A stretch of 64,000 nucleotides of DNA from Bagarius yarrelli (GCA_005784505.1 VCAZ01000123.1:867237-931236), one strand, 5' to 3'. Shown: positions 21,972-31,039, counted from the first letter of the stretch. The notes: generated from the sequence alone by a model not told the origin. Made by a program: numbers and translations.

Positions 21972-24668
21972 CCACCTGCACGACTTCTACAGAAGCATGT
22001 GGTGATGCGAGTGTGTAGATTGGTGTGTAGCAAAGATGATTGTTGCTTCTATCAGGGGTTTGATGCATTAGTGCCATCTGATGGACACCCACAGCAACTA
22101 CAGCAATTTCAATAAGACCAACACACACACACACATCCTATTAGTGCTCTGTTTTCCAAATAAACAATTATATTAATACTGTACACACACACACAGCCCC
22201 TCTTCCAGATAAAAACATAAAACAAACGTTGTACTGAACATAGCAAGGAGACAAATAAGTCATGCAAGTATAATAAACACAGCCGTTTATAGTCATTTAC
22301 ATAAATTAGTATACAAAATAAAAAACATTGAGGAAAAATAGAAATTTTGGAGAAAACAAATATACAAAAAAAAAAACGTCCGACGTTCTAAAAATTGTGC
22401 TGAAATTCTCTCCCTCGCTTCTTCTCCCCGTCTCCGTCTCTCTCCCTGTTTTTCACTGTCCATTTCTTTCATATATAAAGCAGAAATAGACAAGAATTAA
22501 TAAAAATAAAAAAAGTTGAAAAAATGAATTTAAAAATTACAAATGTCCTAAAATAGACATCCTGTCTGACATACCACTTTGTTTTCAGTTGTGAAATTCT
22601 CTCACTCGGCCCTCTGTCTCCCTCTCTCCTGCCCCAGCCCCCCCCCCTCCCTCCGATCTGCCTTCTTGGTCACACACGACTTGTCCTGTTTTAAATCTCA
22701 TCTGCGTAGATTTAAATCTCATCTTAAAATTACAGTATTATAACATCATTTCATCTCACACACACACACCTGTACCTGTCTTCCCGGGCGTTAGGGCTCA
22801 GGTAGCGTGTGGTGTCGTCCTCATGGCTGCTATGTAAGCTGCTCTGCTGGCTGCTGTAACACACACACACACACACACACTTAAATCAATCAAGATACAT
22901 CAGCACTAACTCTTTTTCCTCTAACAATCATTGAACACTAAAACAAGGAAGTGGAGCACTAGGTTTAAATATCGACCTTTATTCAGCATTTATTTCATTC
23001 TAAACAATCATCGTCTTTAAGCTGGAAAATGACAATAATGCGAATGTTAACGTTAAAAATAGCTTTTTATAAAAATAGCTTAAAATGATGCTAAATAATT
23101 ATTTACTTTAAAAACTCAATAAGGATCGAGTCCAGATTAGTGCGTTTACAGTAAAGAATTTGGCAGACAGACCTATCCAGAGTGACTGTGTAAACAAATA
23201 ACCACCAAAAAAATTCCCCTTAATTTCACAGCATGACATGCCTAAAACCCAAATGTCCCCCAACAGGAAGTAGAATGTCCCCAAATCACACCGTGGGAAA
23301 TTAAAAGCAGCACTCAAACACCGGTCCATCCAATGCAAACCGGAAACCGTAAAAGTTGACCATTAGACCAGATCTTGGTCTAAACCAAAAGCTTCAACGC
23401 AACTCATCTGCACCCGACATCTTATGAGGTCAAGGCACAAGAACTTTCCAGGCTACGGTGTTTATTTATAACAGCCATGCATCTCAGAAGGTGCTGTGAT
23501 GATAAATATTTGATAGTACAGATGCAGAATCCGCACTGTGCTATAAATATCATCCTGGAGCAAATAAATGTGGGGCGGGTTTTCAGACAGAACCTTCAAA
23601 ACTATTTCTGACAGGAGAAAGAACACTTTTTCTAAAGCTTAGAGGTTTCAAGAACAACAAAGAGAACAAAAAAACTCAAAATCCACTTACCAAAAGAACG
23701 ATTTCTGCACTCATGGCTGCTCATTTTTAGTCAAGTCTGGTCCAGAAAACCAAATCTAGAAGCTTGACAATAGTGGCCCAACTATGTTATCAAGAACCCA
23801 ACAGGAACCAATATAATCTGGCAAAATTGTGTTTATGTAAAATCACACTTTTAATAAAAAAATGATGAGCAATCTGAAGATTCATTCCATTCACTTTTTC
23901 AGAGATCAAAGGTTCTTTAGGGGTCGGACAATTAAAAGTTCCTTGCCTCCAAATAAAGGTCCTACATGGAAACATTGAAAAATTGTGAGGGAGCTGCAAA
24001 GAAAATGTTTTTAAACAATAGTGCAATTCAGGAATCGAAAGTGGTGGATTTTACGCAAAACCCTACAGCAGGAGGTTTCCTCGTCATAAAGACCCCGAAC
24101 CTGCTCTAGAACATTATGCTGCATTATTTTTGCTGGGGAAACCCTTAACCGTACTATGCAAAACAGGTAAAGTTCTAAATCCAACCTTTTATCAAACCCC
24201 ACCAACAAAGCTACGCAAATACCCTTCCTGACCAATGGCAGAGTGAAAGTGCAGTTCTGAACATTTAAACTTGGTGCCCAAACACAGACAAGACACTAAA
24301 CAGATGAGGTTCCGTTGTCTTGGTCATACAGACCTGCTCTCACTGCTTTGCTCCTTCTTGTCACCTCCGCGGAGCCACTTCTTCAGAAGGGAACGTCTTC
24401 GACAAGGTGAGGCGCTCGGTGTAGACGAGCCTGAGCAGACCGCATCCTCGTCGCTTGACGGCGTTATCTCAATAGAAGGGAGCTGCAGGTACTCTTTAGA
24501 GCCCTCCACTGGCTCGCTCTGCACATGCTTCATTCGGCGCATCTTAAACCGTTTGCGCCGCAGGGATGGACTTGGGGAGGTGGGATTTTCTGCAGCGGCG
24601 AATTCGTCCTGCTCCACGTCGCCAGGAGCTTGCACTTGCAGTGCCGGGAGTTGCAAAGTTTCACTCAT
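374..24668 (-). CDS. gramd1b: GRAM domain-containing protein 1B (Aster-B), 3' partial
   Basis: Aster proteins sit in the ER membrane and bind the plasma membrane at contact sites through a GRAM domain that senses phosphatidylserine and accessible cholesterol; the ASTER/VASt domain then carries cholesterol to the ER (known of the family). Joining 24334-24668, 22776-22853, 9996-10212, 7209-7229, 3363-3447, 2635-2738, 2442-2537, 2279-2359, 2046-2161, 1553-1706, 1214-1388, 888-1031, 666-784 and 374-516 gives one open frame of 622 codons plus two bases, with AG/GT at each internal splice. Residues 1-217 are a Ser-rich basic N-terminus, about 225-345 the GRAM domain (DYSCALQRDILLQGRLYLSE is characteristic), about 346-485 an acidic linker, and from about 486 the VASt domain. 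The remaining VASt part, the transmembrane helix and the stop lie beyond the window edge. It is very close to mammalian GRAMD1B as I recall it. Which teleost duplicate this is cannot be told here. Confidence 0.95.
666..784 (-). CDS. gramd1b: gramd1b exon 13, VASt domain
   Basis: Encodes (D)VVYHPWKKEELGDQSREIM, YTIAITNPLAPKTATVNETQ, closely matching the family (HPWKKEE and TNPLAPKTATV). The acceptor is CCCCAG|AT and the donor is CAG|GTAATC in phase 0. Confidence 0.96.
888..1031 (-). CDS. gramd1b: gramd1b exon 12, start of the ASTER/VASt domain
   Basis: Encodes (G)EVQAFHADLNGKQYINKV, YKFSVDKLYNLLFTESQFMR, DFLELRRFS. It is the first part of the StART-like VASt domain that holds the sterol. The acceptor is CCACAG|GA and the donor is G|GTGAGC. 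Confidence 0.95.
1214..1388 (-). CDS. gramd1b: gramd1b exon 11, linker
   Basis: Encodes YDVPPEEEFSGCLPDELLSL, then SPSLDFNDNEDLPTELSDSS, ETHDD. The second half aligns with the mammalian SPSLDFNDNEDIPTELSDSS block, while the first half is diverged. The splice sites are TTCTAG|TAT and G|GTAAGC. Confidence 0.92.
1553..1706 (-). CDS. gramd1b: gramd1b exon 10, linker
   Basis: Encodes (G)YCEEIPPEENEAQD, then SPQLPKKSFTSNNL and SAGSSETTGH. This linker between GRAM and VASt is less conserved than the domains, but the YCEEIP and SPQLPKKS anchors match. The acceptor is TGCAG|G and the donor is CAT|GTGAGA in phase 0. Confidence 0.92.
2046..2161 (-). CDS. gramd1b: gramd1b exon 9, post-GRAM acidic segment
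   Basis: Encodes PLCPKELWHFVHQCYGNELG, LTSDDEDYVPPDNDFNTM plus GG of the next Gly codon. It follows the conserved family sequence through the DDEDYVPP acidic patch. The donor is GG|GTGAGT. Confidence 0.96.
2279..2359 (-). CDS. gramd1b: gramd1b exon 8, end of the GRAM domain
   Basis: Encodes HFFTSFGARDRTYMMMFRLW, QNALLDK (27 codons, phase 0). It closes the GRAM fold with the terminal helix. The splice sites are CCACAG|CAC and AAG|GTTGGC. Confidence 0.96.
2442..2537 (-). CDS. gramd1b: gramd1b exon 7, GRAM domain
   Basis: Encodes LMVRLKDVCSMTKEKTARLI, PNAIQLCTDNEK (32 codons, phase 0 at both ends), matching the mammalian segment nearly residue for residue. The splice sites are TGTAG|CTA and AAG|GTGACC. 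Confidence 0.96.
2635..2738 (-). CDS. gramd1b: gramd1b exon 6, GRAM domain core
   Basis: Encodes DYSCALQRDILLQGRLYLSE, NWICFYSNIFRWETL, the family's signature strand region. The acceptor is TGCCAG|AT. The donor is CTG|GTGCTC, a poor match to consensus after the obligatory GT, but the next exon continues the conserved protein exactly (ETL-LMVRLKD), so I keep it. Confidence 0.95.
2739..3362. other. gramd1b: gramd1b intron between exons 5 and 6
   Basis: Ordinary AT-rich intron sequence; I recognise no repeat or exon in it. Confidence 0.7.
3363..3447 (-). CDS. gramd1b: gramd1b exon 5, start of the GRAM domain
   Basis: Encodes VLSPTYKQRNEDFRKLFKQL then PDTERLIV, the entry into the GRAM domain (long-isoform residues 218-245). 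The acceptor is CCTCAG|GTT in phase 0 and the donor is G|GTGAGT in phase 1, completed as Asp by exon 6. Confidence 0.96.
3448..7208. other. gramd1b: gramd1b intron between exons 4 and 5
   Basis: About 3.8 kb with no exon found. It contains a short AT/AC run near 6150-6175. Open frames near 4834-5283 and 5546-5842 have no recognisable protein content and no conserved splice context. Confidence 0.6.
7209..7229 (-). CDS. gramd1b: gramd1b exon 4, 21-base microexon KSQSWYN
   Basis: CGACAG|AAAAGTCAAAGC...TACAAC|GTAAGTC encodes exactly seven residues, KSQSWYN, in phase 0 at both ends. Mammalian GRAMD1B has the same residues at this place, between NSK and VLSPTYKQ. Pyrimidine-rich tracts lie 30-58 bases before the acceptor (7260-7288) and about 13-28 bases after the donor (7181-7196) in transcript sense. 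Skipping would keep the frame. Confidence 0.93.
7901..7964 (+). repeat. (GAT)n and (GT)16 microsatellites
   Basis: A gatgat run at about 7901-7919 is followed by an uninterrupted gt run at 7933-7964. Confidence 0.9.
8333..8541 (+). mobile_element. tRNA-derived SINE, copy 1 of 3
   Basis: The head ggctcaaatggttaagg resembles a tRNA-Ser/Leu A box and gggttcaagcccc a B box. The body continues with gagcaagacccttaacccct, a ggggcgctgtatcatagctg block and ttactaagatgggatatgcg. This copy stops short of the gtacatgtacc tail. Confidence 0.8.
8542..8785 (+). mobile_element. tRNA-derived SINE, copy 2 of 3
   Basis: Same layout as the preceding copy, with a small deletion after the B box. It ends in the tail ctgtacatgtaccttgcaca, aattgaat. 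Confidence 0.8.
8786..9047 (+). mobile_element. tRNA-derived SINE, copy 3 of 3
   Basis: Same orientation, abutting copy 2. Its body matches copy 1 closely, and it carries the full tail gtacatgtaccttacacaat, gacaatgaattgaat. Confidence 0.8.
9260..9278 (+). repeat. (CA)n microsatellite
   Basis: A short uninterrupted ca run. Confidence 0.9.
9841..9983 (+). repeat. Two (GT)n tracts just after gramd1b exon 3
   Basis: Runs at 9841-9862 and 9954-9983 read as (CA)n in the gramd1b transcript. The nearer one starts about 12 bases from the exon 3 donor. Confidence 0.9.
9996..10212 (-). CDS. gramd1b: gramd1b exon 3, Ser/Arg-rich N-terminal segment
   Basis: The 217-base exon encodes TASNSNRSTPTCSPVLRKRS, then RSRSP, ENMVEKSSEHSSEKSPSTPE and a segment ending TGNKNSK, closely matching mammalian GRAMD1B residues 9 to about 79. 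Its acceptor CTGCAG|C completes a codon left in phase 2 by exon 2 or by an alternative first exon. The donor is AAA|GTGAGT in phase 0. A (CA)n tract in transcript sense (plus-strand GT, 9954-9983) begins about 12 bases inside the following intron. Confidence 0.93.
10510..10765 (+). repeat. C-rich minisatellite, about 24-base unit
   Basis: tccctgggtccctccacgtc units, with ctttccctgcggcccatccc variants, repeat about ten times. The plus strand is C/T-rich. Both strands stay open by chance of composition. Confidence 0.75.
10938..10967 (+). repeat. (GT)15 microsatellite
   Basis: An uninterrupted gt run in the gramd1b intron. Confidence 0.9.
11508..11555 (+). repeat. (AAT)n microsatellite
   Basis: About fifteen aat trinucleotides in an AT-rich stretch. 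Confidence 0.9.
15783..15835 (+). repeat. (CA)26 microsatellite
   Basis: A long pure ca run inside the degenerate array. Confidence 0.9.
17540..17811. mobile_element. hAT-type MITE inserted in the tandem array
   Basis: Inverted ends cgggatgcaccgat and atcggtgcatccc bound 272 bases. The flanking 8-mers atgtcagg and atgacagg agree at 7 of 8, but the surrounding array is itself built of tgacagg, so this support is weaker. The 'gggatgcaccgat' end type is common in fish MITEs (known to me as hAT-like). Confidence 0.65.
17870..18245 (+). mobile_element. Teleost interspersed repeat with ggaggaaaccggagaacccgg core
   Basis: ggtcacagggatctgctgga, gtctatcccagctgcc, tccatcacagggccaa and gaggaaaccggagaacccgg occur in the same order at 45566-45870. 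An internal CA run is present. I recognise the pattern as a very common fish repeat but cannot assign its class. Confidence 0.6.
18603..18625 (-). CDS. gramd1b: gramd1b alternative first exon, short isoform (MKGFKLAC)
   Basis: Only 23 coding bases: ATG to donor TG|GTAAGA, encoding MKGFKLA plus two bases of a Cys codon completed by exon 3. The result, MKGFKLAC-TASNSNRSTP, matches the start of the main mammalian GRAMD1B isoform (MKGFKLSC-TASNSNRSTP). It ends in phase 2, as the long first exon does, so both splice to exon 3. The exon is too short for ORF searches. Its downstream intron begins with the ggttatgacagg-type array that ends near 18580. Confidence 0.9.
18626..18990 (-). promoter_or_regulatory. 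gramd1b: Candidate promoter and 5' UTR of the short gramd1b isoform
   Basis: The DNA upstream of the MKGFKLAC start codon is the most CpG-rich part of this intron (about 18655-18780, many cg dinucleotides around ctccggagcgagg). A C-rich Sp1-type box lies at 18903-18912 and a CCAAT pentamer at 18941-18945. No TATA box is evident. Transcription start positions cannot be set from sequence alone. Confidence 0.5.
19034..19196 (+). repeat. (GT)n, (GA)n and second (GT)n runs
   Basis: gt at 19034-19062 running into ga to about 19074, then gt at 19168-19196. They lie just upstream (transcript sense) of the short-isoform promoter region. Confidence 0.9.
19861..20240 (+). repeat. Polypyrimidine low-complexity tract
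   Basis: About 380 bases nearly all C or T, with tctctctc, ctctgtccccgcc and cccccaccccc sub-runs. The three overlapping open frames here are a product of this composition. Confidence 0.85.
20969..21007 (+). repeat. (CA)n microsatellite
   Basis: A pure ca run of about 39 bases. Confidence 0.9.
21709..21790 (+). repeat. Small minisatellite, cgacacgccgtacccctcaaa unit
   Basis: Three copies of acacgccgtacc(cc)tcaaac with 25-35 base spacing. Weaker variants continue to about 21880. Confidence 0.7.
21940..21962 (+). repeat. (CA)n microsatellite
   Basis: A short pure run. Confidence 0.9.
22757..22880 (+). repeat. Paired (CA)n runs flanking gramd1b exon 2
   Basis: Runs at 22757-22769 and 22859-22880 lie on either side of the 78-base exon and read as (UG)n in its transcript. 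Confidence 0.9.
22776..22853 (-). CDS. gramd1b: gramd1b exon 2, probable optional (cassette) exon
   Basis: This 78-base exon is in phase 2 at both ends, so including or skipping it keeps the frame. With its neighbours it encodes SSQQSS, HEDD, YLSP and AREDS, aligning with the SQQSS...DDDSSRFLSP segment of mammalian long GRAMD1B. The 3' splice site is TACAGCAG, a tandem NAGNAG acceptor that could add or drop one residue. In the transcript a (UG)n tract lies just before the acceptor (22859-22880), and a second begins six bases inside the downstream intron (22757-22769). The short isoform starting at 18625 does not contain this exon. Confidence 0.85.
22854..24333. other. gramd1b: gramd1b first intron of the long isoform
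   Basis: Apart from the (AC)n run abutting exon 2, I see no repeat or exon here. Confidence 0.6.
24334..24668 (-). CDS. gramd1b: gramd1b first coding exon, long isoform
   Basis: The exon opens at ATG 24668-24666, with A at -3, and encodes 111 residues plus AG of the next codon before donor AG|GTCTGT. The protein contains HVQSEPVEGSKEYLQLPSIE, then ITPSSDED and STPSASP, which match the long N-terminal isoform of GRAMD1B. Upstream of the ATG in transcript order the sequence is A/T-rich with no pyrimidine tract, so a first exon is more likely than an internal one. The product is a basic, phospho-Ser/Thr-rich cytosolic tail. The promoter itself is not obvious. Confidence 0.85.
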
Positions 24669-25707
24669 GCTTGTGTTTTAATTTTTAATCAAGCGTAAAT
24701 TACTTAAGGGTCAAACGCAACAGGCAGCAAATTCGGGTTTGGGCAAAAAATACAAGCCAGCTTTAAAAGGATCTGTAGGACAGTTTAGGGTATCTTCATA
24801 ATCTGTTAGATGGGGTTACTAGTCAGGAGTGTTCTTTGACCGTGGAAATCAGAGGACAAGCTGCAGAATTTAGCATAGCTACCATCTTTCATCCTTTGAG
24901 TTCCAAGCTTCTCGACTCTCTTCCATCTTGTTACCCTTTCAGAAATGTCTTGTTTCGACTTGACTTGCGATGCCCTACAGATCAGAAGAAGGTCAAAGCG
25001 TGGTGCGTGGTGAGACATGCCCCCATGCTTACACACATTTTAGACATGCTGTCTGACACACACACACACACAAAACACACTGTTCAGACAAGAAAATAAA
25101 AAGGTGTGTCGAGGTCAGATTCAGTCTTTGACTGAAAAACAAACCTGCTTAGCTTGTTATCCATTGCTTCGGAGTTAAGGAAGTGTCAATGCATATATTT
25201 AGGCATATCAGTACAGATGTGGACGTCTCTGACGGCATTTGCAGGTCCTGAAATGGTTTGTAATTCCAAGTGGCGCTTATATATTGCCTTAGTTACCCAC
25301 ATTAAACACAAGAGACAAAGTAATCAAGTGGTGACGAATGATCTGCACCAATAACTCATCAACTTTAAACCTTTGAAACTTTCCCAATCCCACCCACTTT
25401 CACTCTCACTGTTGTACCTGCAGCACCCTACTTTCAACTAGAGAATGTGAGTGCATCATTGACGCAGGGTTTTGGTTTTTTTTTTAAGTTGTGATTTTGT
25501 GCCTATAACAGTGAATTGTGAATTGAATTGTCCATCTACAGAAAAAAAATATTTACAGTGAAGCATTAATGAGACACTAATTTGTCTATGGACTGAACAC
25601 AGAGCGAGGAGGAAGTGAGGAGAGCGCACGGAGTGAGCCAAGAGCAGGGAATCGAAAATCCAGAGTGGAGCCATTACACATTACTGTGGAGTGCAAGCGC
25701 ATCAGGC

Positions 25708-25795
25708 CAGGGGTGTCCAAACTCGCTTCTGGAGGGCTGGTGTCTTATAGAGTTTCCACTAAACTCTGAAAGAGGACAGAGTTTGGACGCCCCTG
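25708..25795. mobile_element. Short relic of the same hAT-like MITE
   Basis: Only about 88 bases: caggggtgtccaaactcg, a short centre, then gagtttggacgcccctg. It is almost just the two inverted ends, with no clear target duplication. Confidence 0.65.
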
Positions 25796-27689
25796 CTTAA
25801 ATGTCACTGTTCTGCCGCATTTTGCATCACCGAGACGCATCAGCTCATTAATACACCAAAGACGTTTGCTCATGTTTCTTTCTCGTAATCTACCAATCCA
25901 AGGAGCAGGACCAGCCTTATCTCGAAACTTAACATTTATCGTCTGTGTTATTAGTTCATTGTGATTATTTAATTACAAATAAATGTATTACTTTATCACA
26001 TTTATTTATAATGTGTAAGATGTGTTCATTGTATATTGCAAACTATTATTTGTCAAAGCCCTAAAACAGGCAATAAATCATCATAATCGCAATTATTTAT
26101 ATGACAATATCATAATCATGACATTCCTATTATTTACTAGCATTTAATAAGGAAAATAGTCACATGCTAAGCAAATGAATAGAAATGGAAGGGTTGGCTG
26201 TAGAACAGAATGTCCACAGGCACATATGGTCGGAGCAACATGCCTCAGGTACCATCACACTCGGCTGATTTTAGTCTGCAGGAGTTCTTCATCAGCCGTA
26301 AACGGATCACAAGATCCACAGGCACAGGAGACGAATATACACACACTGTAAAGCCATTACCTTTATGCCCTGCTGCCGCGGGGCTAAATGTCAGCTGCGT
26401 GCTGTTGTATTGCATCATCATCACTCCATCCCGATCGGACTTTTCCAACCGCGGTCTCCTGGCTGGATTCGGCGAGTTTAGTTTTCTTCAAATAAAAGTG
26501 TGAGGACTGTTTAGTTCCTCACAAAGTCTGAACATGTTTAGAAATCAAAAAAAAAAAAAAAAAAGCCTCCAAGCAAATGTGTCCAAGACGGCAAGGATGG
26601 AAAAGGACACACACTTTAAAATAGTAATGAGTAACTGAAGGGGATCTACAAGTCTAATGTCACATGACATCTCAGGGAAACAGGAAATAAGCCTAAAGAG
26701 AGAGAAAAAAAAAAAAAAAGGGTCTGACGGAAATTTTGTCAACTTCTTCTCAGGCTGACAAACAGTTTCATTTTTTTTTCACCTACAAAAACACAACCTT
26801 TAACAATCAAGGTCAAAAACAGAACAGCGTGTGCCCCACTAGGGGTGGGGAAAAAATTCGATTCTTTCTCTAATGACTCCTAAATCAATTCTCAAAATTC
26901 CAGAATTGATTCTAAATTCAAATAAGATGGCGGCGGCGCGGGTCTGCGCATGCGCCTGCAAAGACACAGGAAAACGATAAGTGTAACCGAGCGTTCGTTG
27001 CAGGTTCACCTGAACACTTAAACTTAATAAAATAAATAACGAAAGCAGTCCAAAATGTACTGAACTGGTTTATTAGATACAGACACGCATTCACTTTGCG
27101 CGCATGCACTCTCACCAAACTACGGCAAGCCCCAAGGACAACATCATGCATTTACACAGAATAAATGCGTCAAATGTAAAATTCGACTGTGTGGAAACAC
27201 TTTGCAGAAGCTTCCACGGGATTCTAGAAAGAAGCTGAAGTGAATCACTCGATCAGCGGCGGTTTTATTCCCAGGATTTGTGCCGGTTCTCCGTGGTGGA
27301 TAACACAGGGTTTCACACACACACACCGTTAAGGGTGTTTGAGTCGAGGTACAGCGTGTCCTTACATCGTTATTTAAGTGTCCTTTATAATCGTTCTAAT
27401 AATCTGACGTGTCCATGTTTCATTCAGAGCTTCAGGTTGAACACAACTTTATTTTCATCATTTTTAAGATAATGATGATGTCATACAGAAATTCCAACTC
27501 TAAACAAAAAAAAAAAAGCATAGAAACTCCCATTCTGGGTAAAATGTTAAGATGTATTTACACAGCAGAAGAATTAAGAAAAAAAAAAAAGTGTCGATTA
27601 AAGAGTGGATTTCGGAATCGGATTGTGACTCCCGGAATTGGAATGCGATCGGATCGCAAAGTACCTAAAAATATTCCCATCCCGAGTAC

Positions 27690-27970
27690 AGGGGCAGTGG
27701 TGCCTCAAATGGCTAAGGCGCTAAGTTGCTGATCTGAAATTCCAGTTAAGAGACCAGGAAGACCTGGGTTCGAGTCCCACCACCGCCAGCTATTGATCTG
27801 AAAACCAGAAACACCTGGGTTCAAGCCCCACCACCGTTCACAGTCGGGTCCTTGTGCACCTGCTCCAGGGGCACCTTAAGCACCTGCTCCATCATAGCTG
27901 ACCCTGAGCACTGACCCCAACTTACTAAGATGGGATATGCGAGAAAATTTAATTGTGCTGTAAAAAAAAA
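27690..27970 (+). mobile_element. tRNA-derived SINE with a duplicated head segment
   Basis: The A-box and first B-box (cctgggttcgagtcccacca) are followed by a second segment, gatctgaaaaccagaaacac, with its own B-box gggttcaagccccacc. The usual body follows. The 3' end has ttaattgtgctgtaa instead of the gtacatgtacc tail. Confidence 0.75.
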
Positions 27971-27994
27971 AGGTTTTCTGGAAAGTCTGGATCT

Positions 27995-28410
27995 AAAAGT
28001 TGTCAGCGTATGTCACAGCATTGCATTATACCGTCACCAAACACTGTTCCAATGCGACAATGCACCGCTGCACAAAGCCCGTGTTCTGGATGATGGAACT
28101 GAATAAATAAACCCTTCAGATGGATGTGATGGGCAGAAGATCCACTTTGGGGCTGGAGAAGGTTTCTTGCTTCATTTTGCTTGGGTTGCTTTACAGAATG
28201 TAACGGCACAGAAGTTATTATAAACCTGCATAAGAACAAACTACGCGCAATAAAATGCAAAATTTTTATTTAATAAGTGCAAAAGTCATAACCTATAAAT
28301 TAAAAAGTATCTCAAAAGGTTTGTTTTCATCCAAAATGTTTGTTTTTAGTAGAAAAGGATAAATTAAAGGCTATTCACTATTCTGTCAAAAGTATTGGGA
28401 CACTCGTTCA
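27995..28410. mobile_element. DNA transposon remnant
   Basis: caatgcgacaatgcaccgct, gcacaaagcccgtgttctgg and, further on, gtcaaaagtattgggacact are sequence types that recur in fish DNA transposon relics. The frame is not intact and borders are approximate. Confidence 0.4.
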
Positions 28411-29864
28411 TGTGCTTTTTAAACATCCTATTTAACATTAAATTCTCTTTTTTTCCCTCTATAAAATATACCTAGAAATTTTCCTCACCTAATTTAAACT
28501 ACTGTGGGGGGGAAATGCTTATATTTTGTTATAAAACTTACCAAAAGTTGCTGTAAACAAATTTCAGTCTGATTGTATCACGTTACAAAGCCAAACTGAC
28601 GCCGCCATTTTTTTTTTCAGTCACTCGCGGTTTATCTCCCCTTTCACAGGACGAGTCCACCTCGCATCGCATGCGGGGGAGTCGTGAAAAACATTTAACA
28701 AATATTTAAGTATTTAAAACATTTTATACAAATAAGTTCAACATTAATAGGTTAATAACTCATTTTTTTAGATTAAAATGTATTTAATTATCATACTACT
28801 CGTTTAAAAACGCTTCGAATATACGATGGATTCAGCGTAAACACCCCCTCGATGTTATTCACTTATGAAACGCCGCTGAGCTGCACGTTGAGCTCTAATC
28901 ACTTTATCAATTTAAGCTATTACATTTAATTAGAATAAATTATATAAATATTCATTTCATAAAACTGTTTAAATGTCCAAAAAAAAACTAAGATAAATCG
29001 TAAACAGGAATAAAAATTAGACAGACTATATTATAAAGAGTCTGTTTATTAGTATGTTAGGGAGTTGTTTTTCTACCTAAAAAAGGTTGCCAGATATTAT
29101 CTACATTTTTTTAAGTAAAAAAATAAATAAATTATAATAAGAAATTAACAAATTATTATTATTATTATTATTATTGTACGAAATTACCAAATTAATATTT
29201 AAAAAAAAGATATTAAGACAGTAATGTATTTAAAATAAAATTTATTCTAAGTATTAAAACAAAAAACTAAATATTGCTTATTAATAGTATTTTTATTCTT
29301 ATGTTGCATGCTTATGTCATAATATATTTAGAGATCGCATTTTATTACCAGCTAATGAGTCAATAATTTTTAAAATATAATTATTTAAATAACTGCTGTA
29401 AATCTATTAATTCCACCGAGAGGTTTATAACCCTGCGTAGCTTCAAACACCTTTATATCCTTCCAGTTCATTTCTGCTGCACCAGCACTTCTATCTAGTC
29501 CACATCCCCTGCAAGGCACCAGCGGTTCTGACGGCTTATATAACAGCCTTACATAAACCCATACGCACTCTCGCTGGATCGGCGTGTGGATGGAATTTAA
29601 AGTGTGATACTCAGCTTTTTAAAAAATGAATAAATAAAAAAAAGTGAGGGAGTACAAAAAAAGATGACAGATATTAGCGTGTGTCACGCTTTAAATAAGC
29701 AGCATGACAACGACGGCAAATCTGTATTTGAATTACACCCAGGGTAGCAAATAATTTTTCTTCTTTCGATTAAATCGAACCCCCCCCAAAAATGCATTAT
29801 GCTGGTTAGGGTTAGAATTTGGGATTCTGTTTACTACAATGTGCAAAAGTAAGTGTATTTGTTT

Positions 29865-30025
29865 AATTTTACATTTACATTTCTGGAATTTGGTACAGTT
29901 ATATCCTATTTTTTGATTAAGGGTTAAGGGCCTTGCTCAGGGGCCCAGCAGGGTAGGTTGGTGATCGGGTGAATTGAACCCATGATATCCCGATTAGCCA
30001 TTTCCAACACGGTAAACCTGGAGCT
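29865..30025 (-). mobile_element. Antisense SINE of the second family
   Basis: acatttacatttctggaatt followed by agggttaagggccttgctca, ggggcccagcagg and a B-box complement (gaattgaacccatga) is this family read on the minus strand. Confidence 0.6.
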
Positions 30026-31039
30026 ACCAATTCCCTAACTGTGAATAAAAAATATCTGACAAGTAGAACTGTATAGTTTTTACAGTGACCAAACTTCCAG
30101 CCAAAAAAAATAAAATCGACCGTAAACTGTGTATTTATAGCAACATTTATACAAATTATTAGTATTTTTATAGCTGCGTAAATATAAAGACCATCTGTCG
30201 GAGTGTGAAGTGTTATCTGGTCAGTGTGAAGGCTTCAGGGTGACTCACAGCAACACCACAACCATCTGTGACTACCAACAACACTGGACAATCTAGAATA
30301 TTCAGCGCCAAGACATTTAATGTCTCAATGACCCACTGACTTAATTTCTCCAACAAACATCAAATATAATCTATTAATCACAAACCCTGTTACATAACAC
30401 AATGGGTTCCTGGAACACCACATCCTGGGCTGCTTTATCGCTTTTAAAGGTTACTCTAATGTTGTGGAAGGGTTATATAACCTCATTTTTTATCCATTTC
30501 TCAAATATTTTGGCCCCAGGGTAAATGCTAGCCTGGTGCGTTAATGTGTTAGCATTTTTGCTATACATTATCTACCCTTCTTTCACGTCAACCCCACCAG
30601 AGCTGAAAGGTTCTCATGTAGCAATTTTGGGACTTTTGGGCATTTTTGGAATGCAGCGTTAACAGTAATGGAGTCCACCGAACCTGTAAATGAGTAAAGA
30701 AAGTCTCAGAAATCCCAGAATCACATGTTTAATATCAAATATTATTACCCCAAGAATTCATCAACGGTGCAGCTAATCATCACTGGAAAATTCAATAAAG
30801 ATTCATTAAAGCAAATGACGACTCGATGGCCTCGTTTCAAAAGTGTCTTTAGAATTGTTTTCGATGTAGCCTGTGGCACTGATATAACAAGATCATTTTT
30901 TACACTTTTCAAAGTTGAACTTTAATACCCAGCACCCCCCAAGCTGCCACCACACTTATATATTTTATCATACATATTGTATGTATATTTACATTTACCT
31001 TTAGGGCACACCTCGCTATCCCAGCGACTTACACTGAAT

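Larger units (their letters stand above)
10213..22775. other. gramd1b: gramd1b intron containing the alternative promoter
   Basis: This 12.6 kb intron holds a C-rich minisatellite (10.5 kb), an AAT run (11.5 kb), the degenerate ggttatgacagg array (14.1-18.57 kb), a hAT-like MITE, the short-isoform first exon, a pyrimidine tract (19.9-20.2 kb) and many CA/GT runs. No other exon was recognised. Confidence 0.7.

Noticed and set aside
24271..24681. Plus-strand open frame of 136 codons
   Set aside because: It is the antisense shadow of the gramd1b long first exon.
24669..24695. Splice acceptor just before the ATG at 24668, which would join the 45-kb exon to it
   Set aside because: ACACAAG|C would be in phase, but the preceding sequence is A-rich with no pyrimidine tract, so it is an unlikely acceptor.
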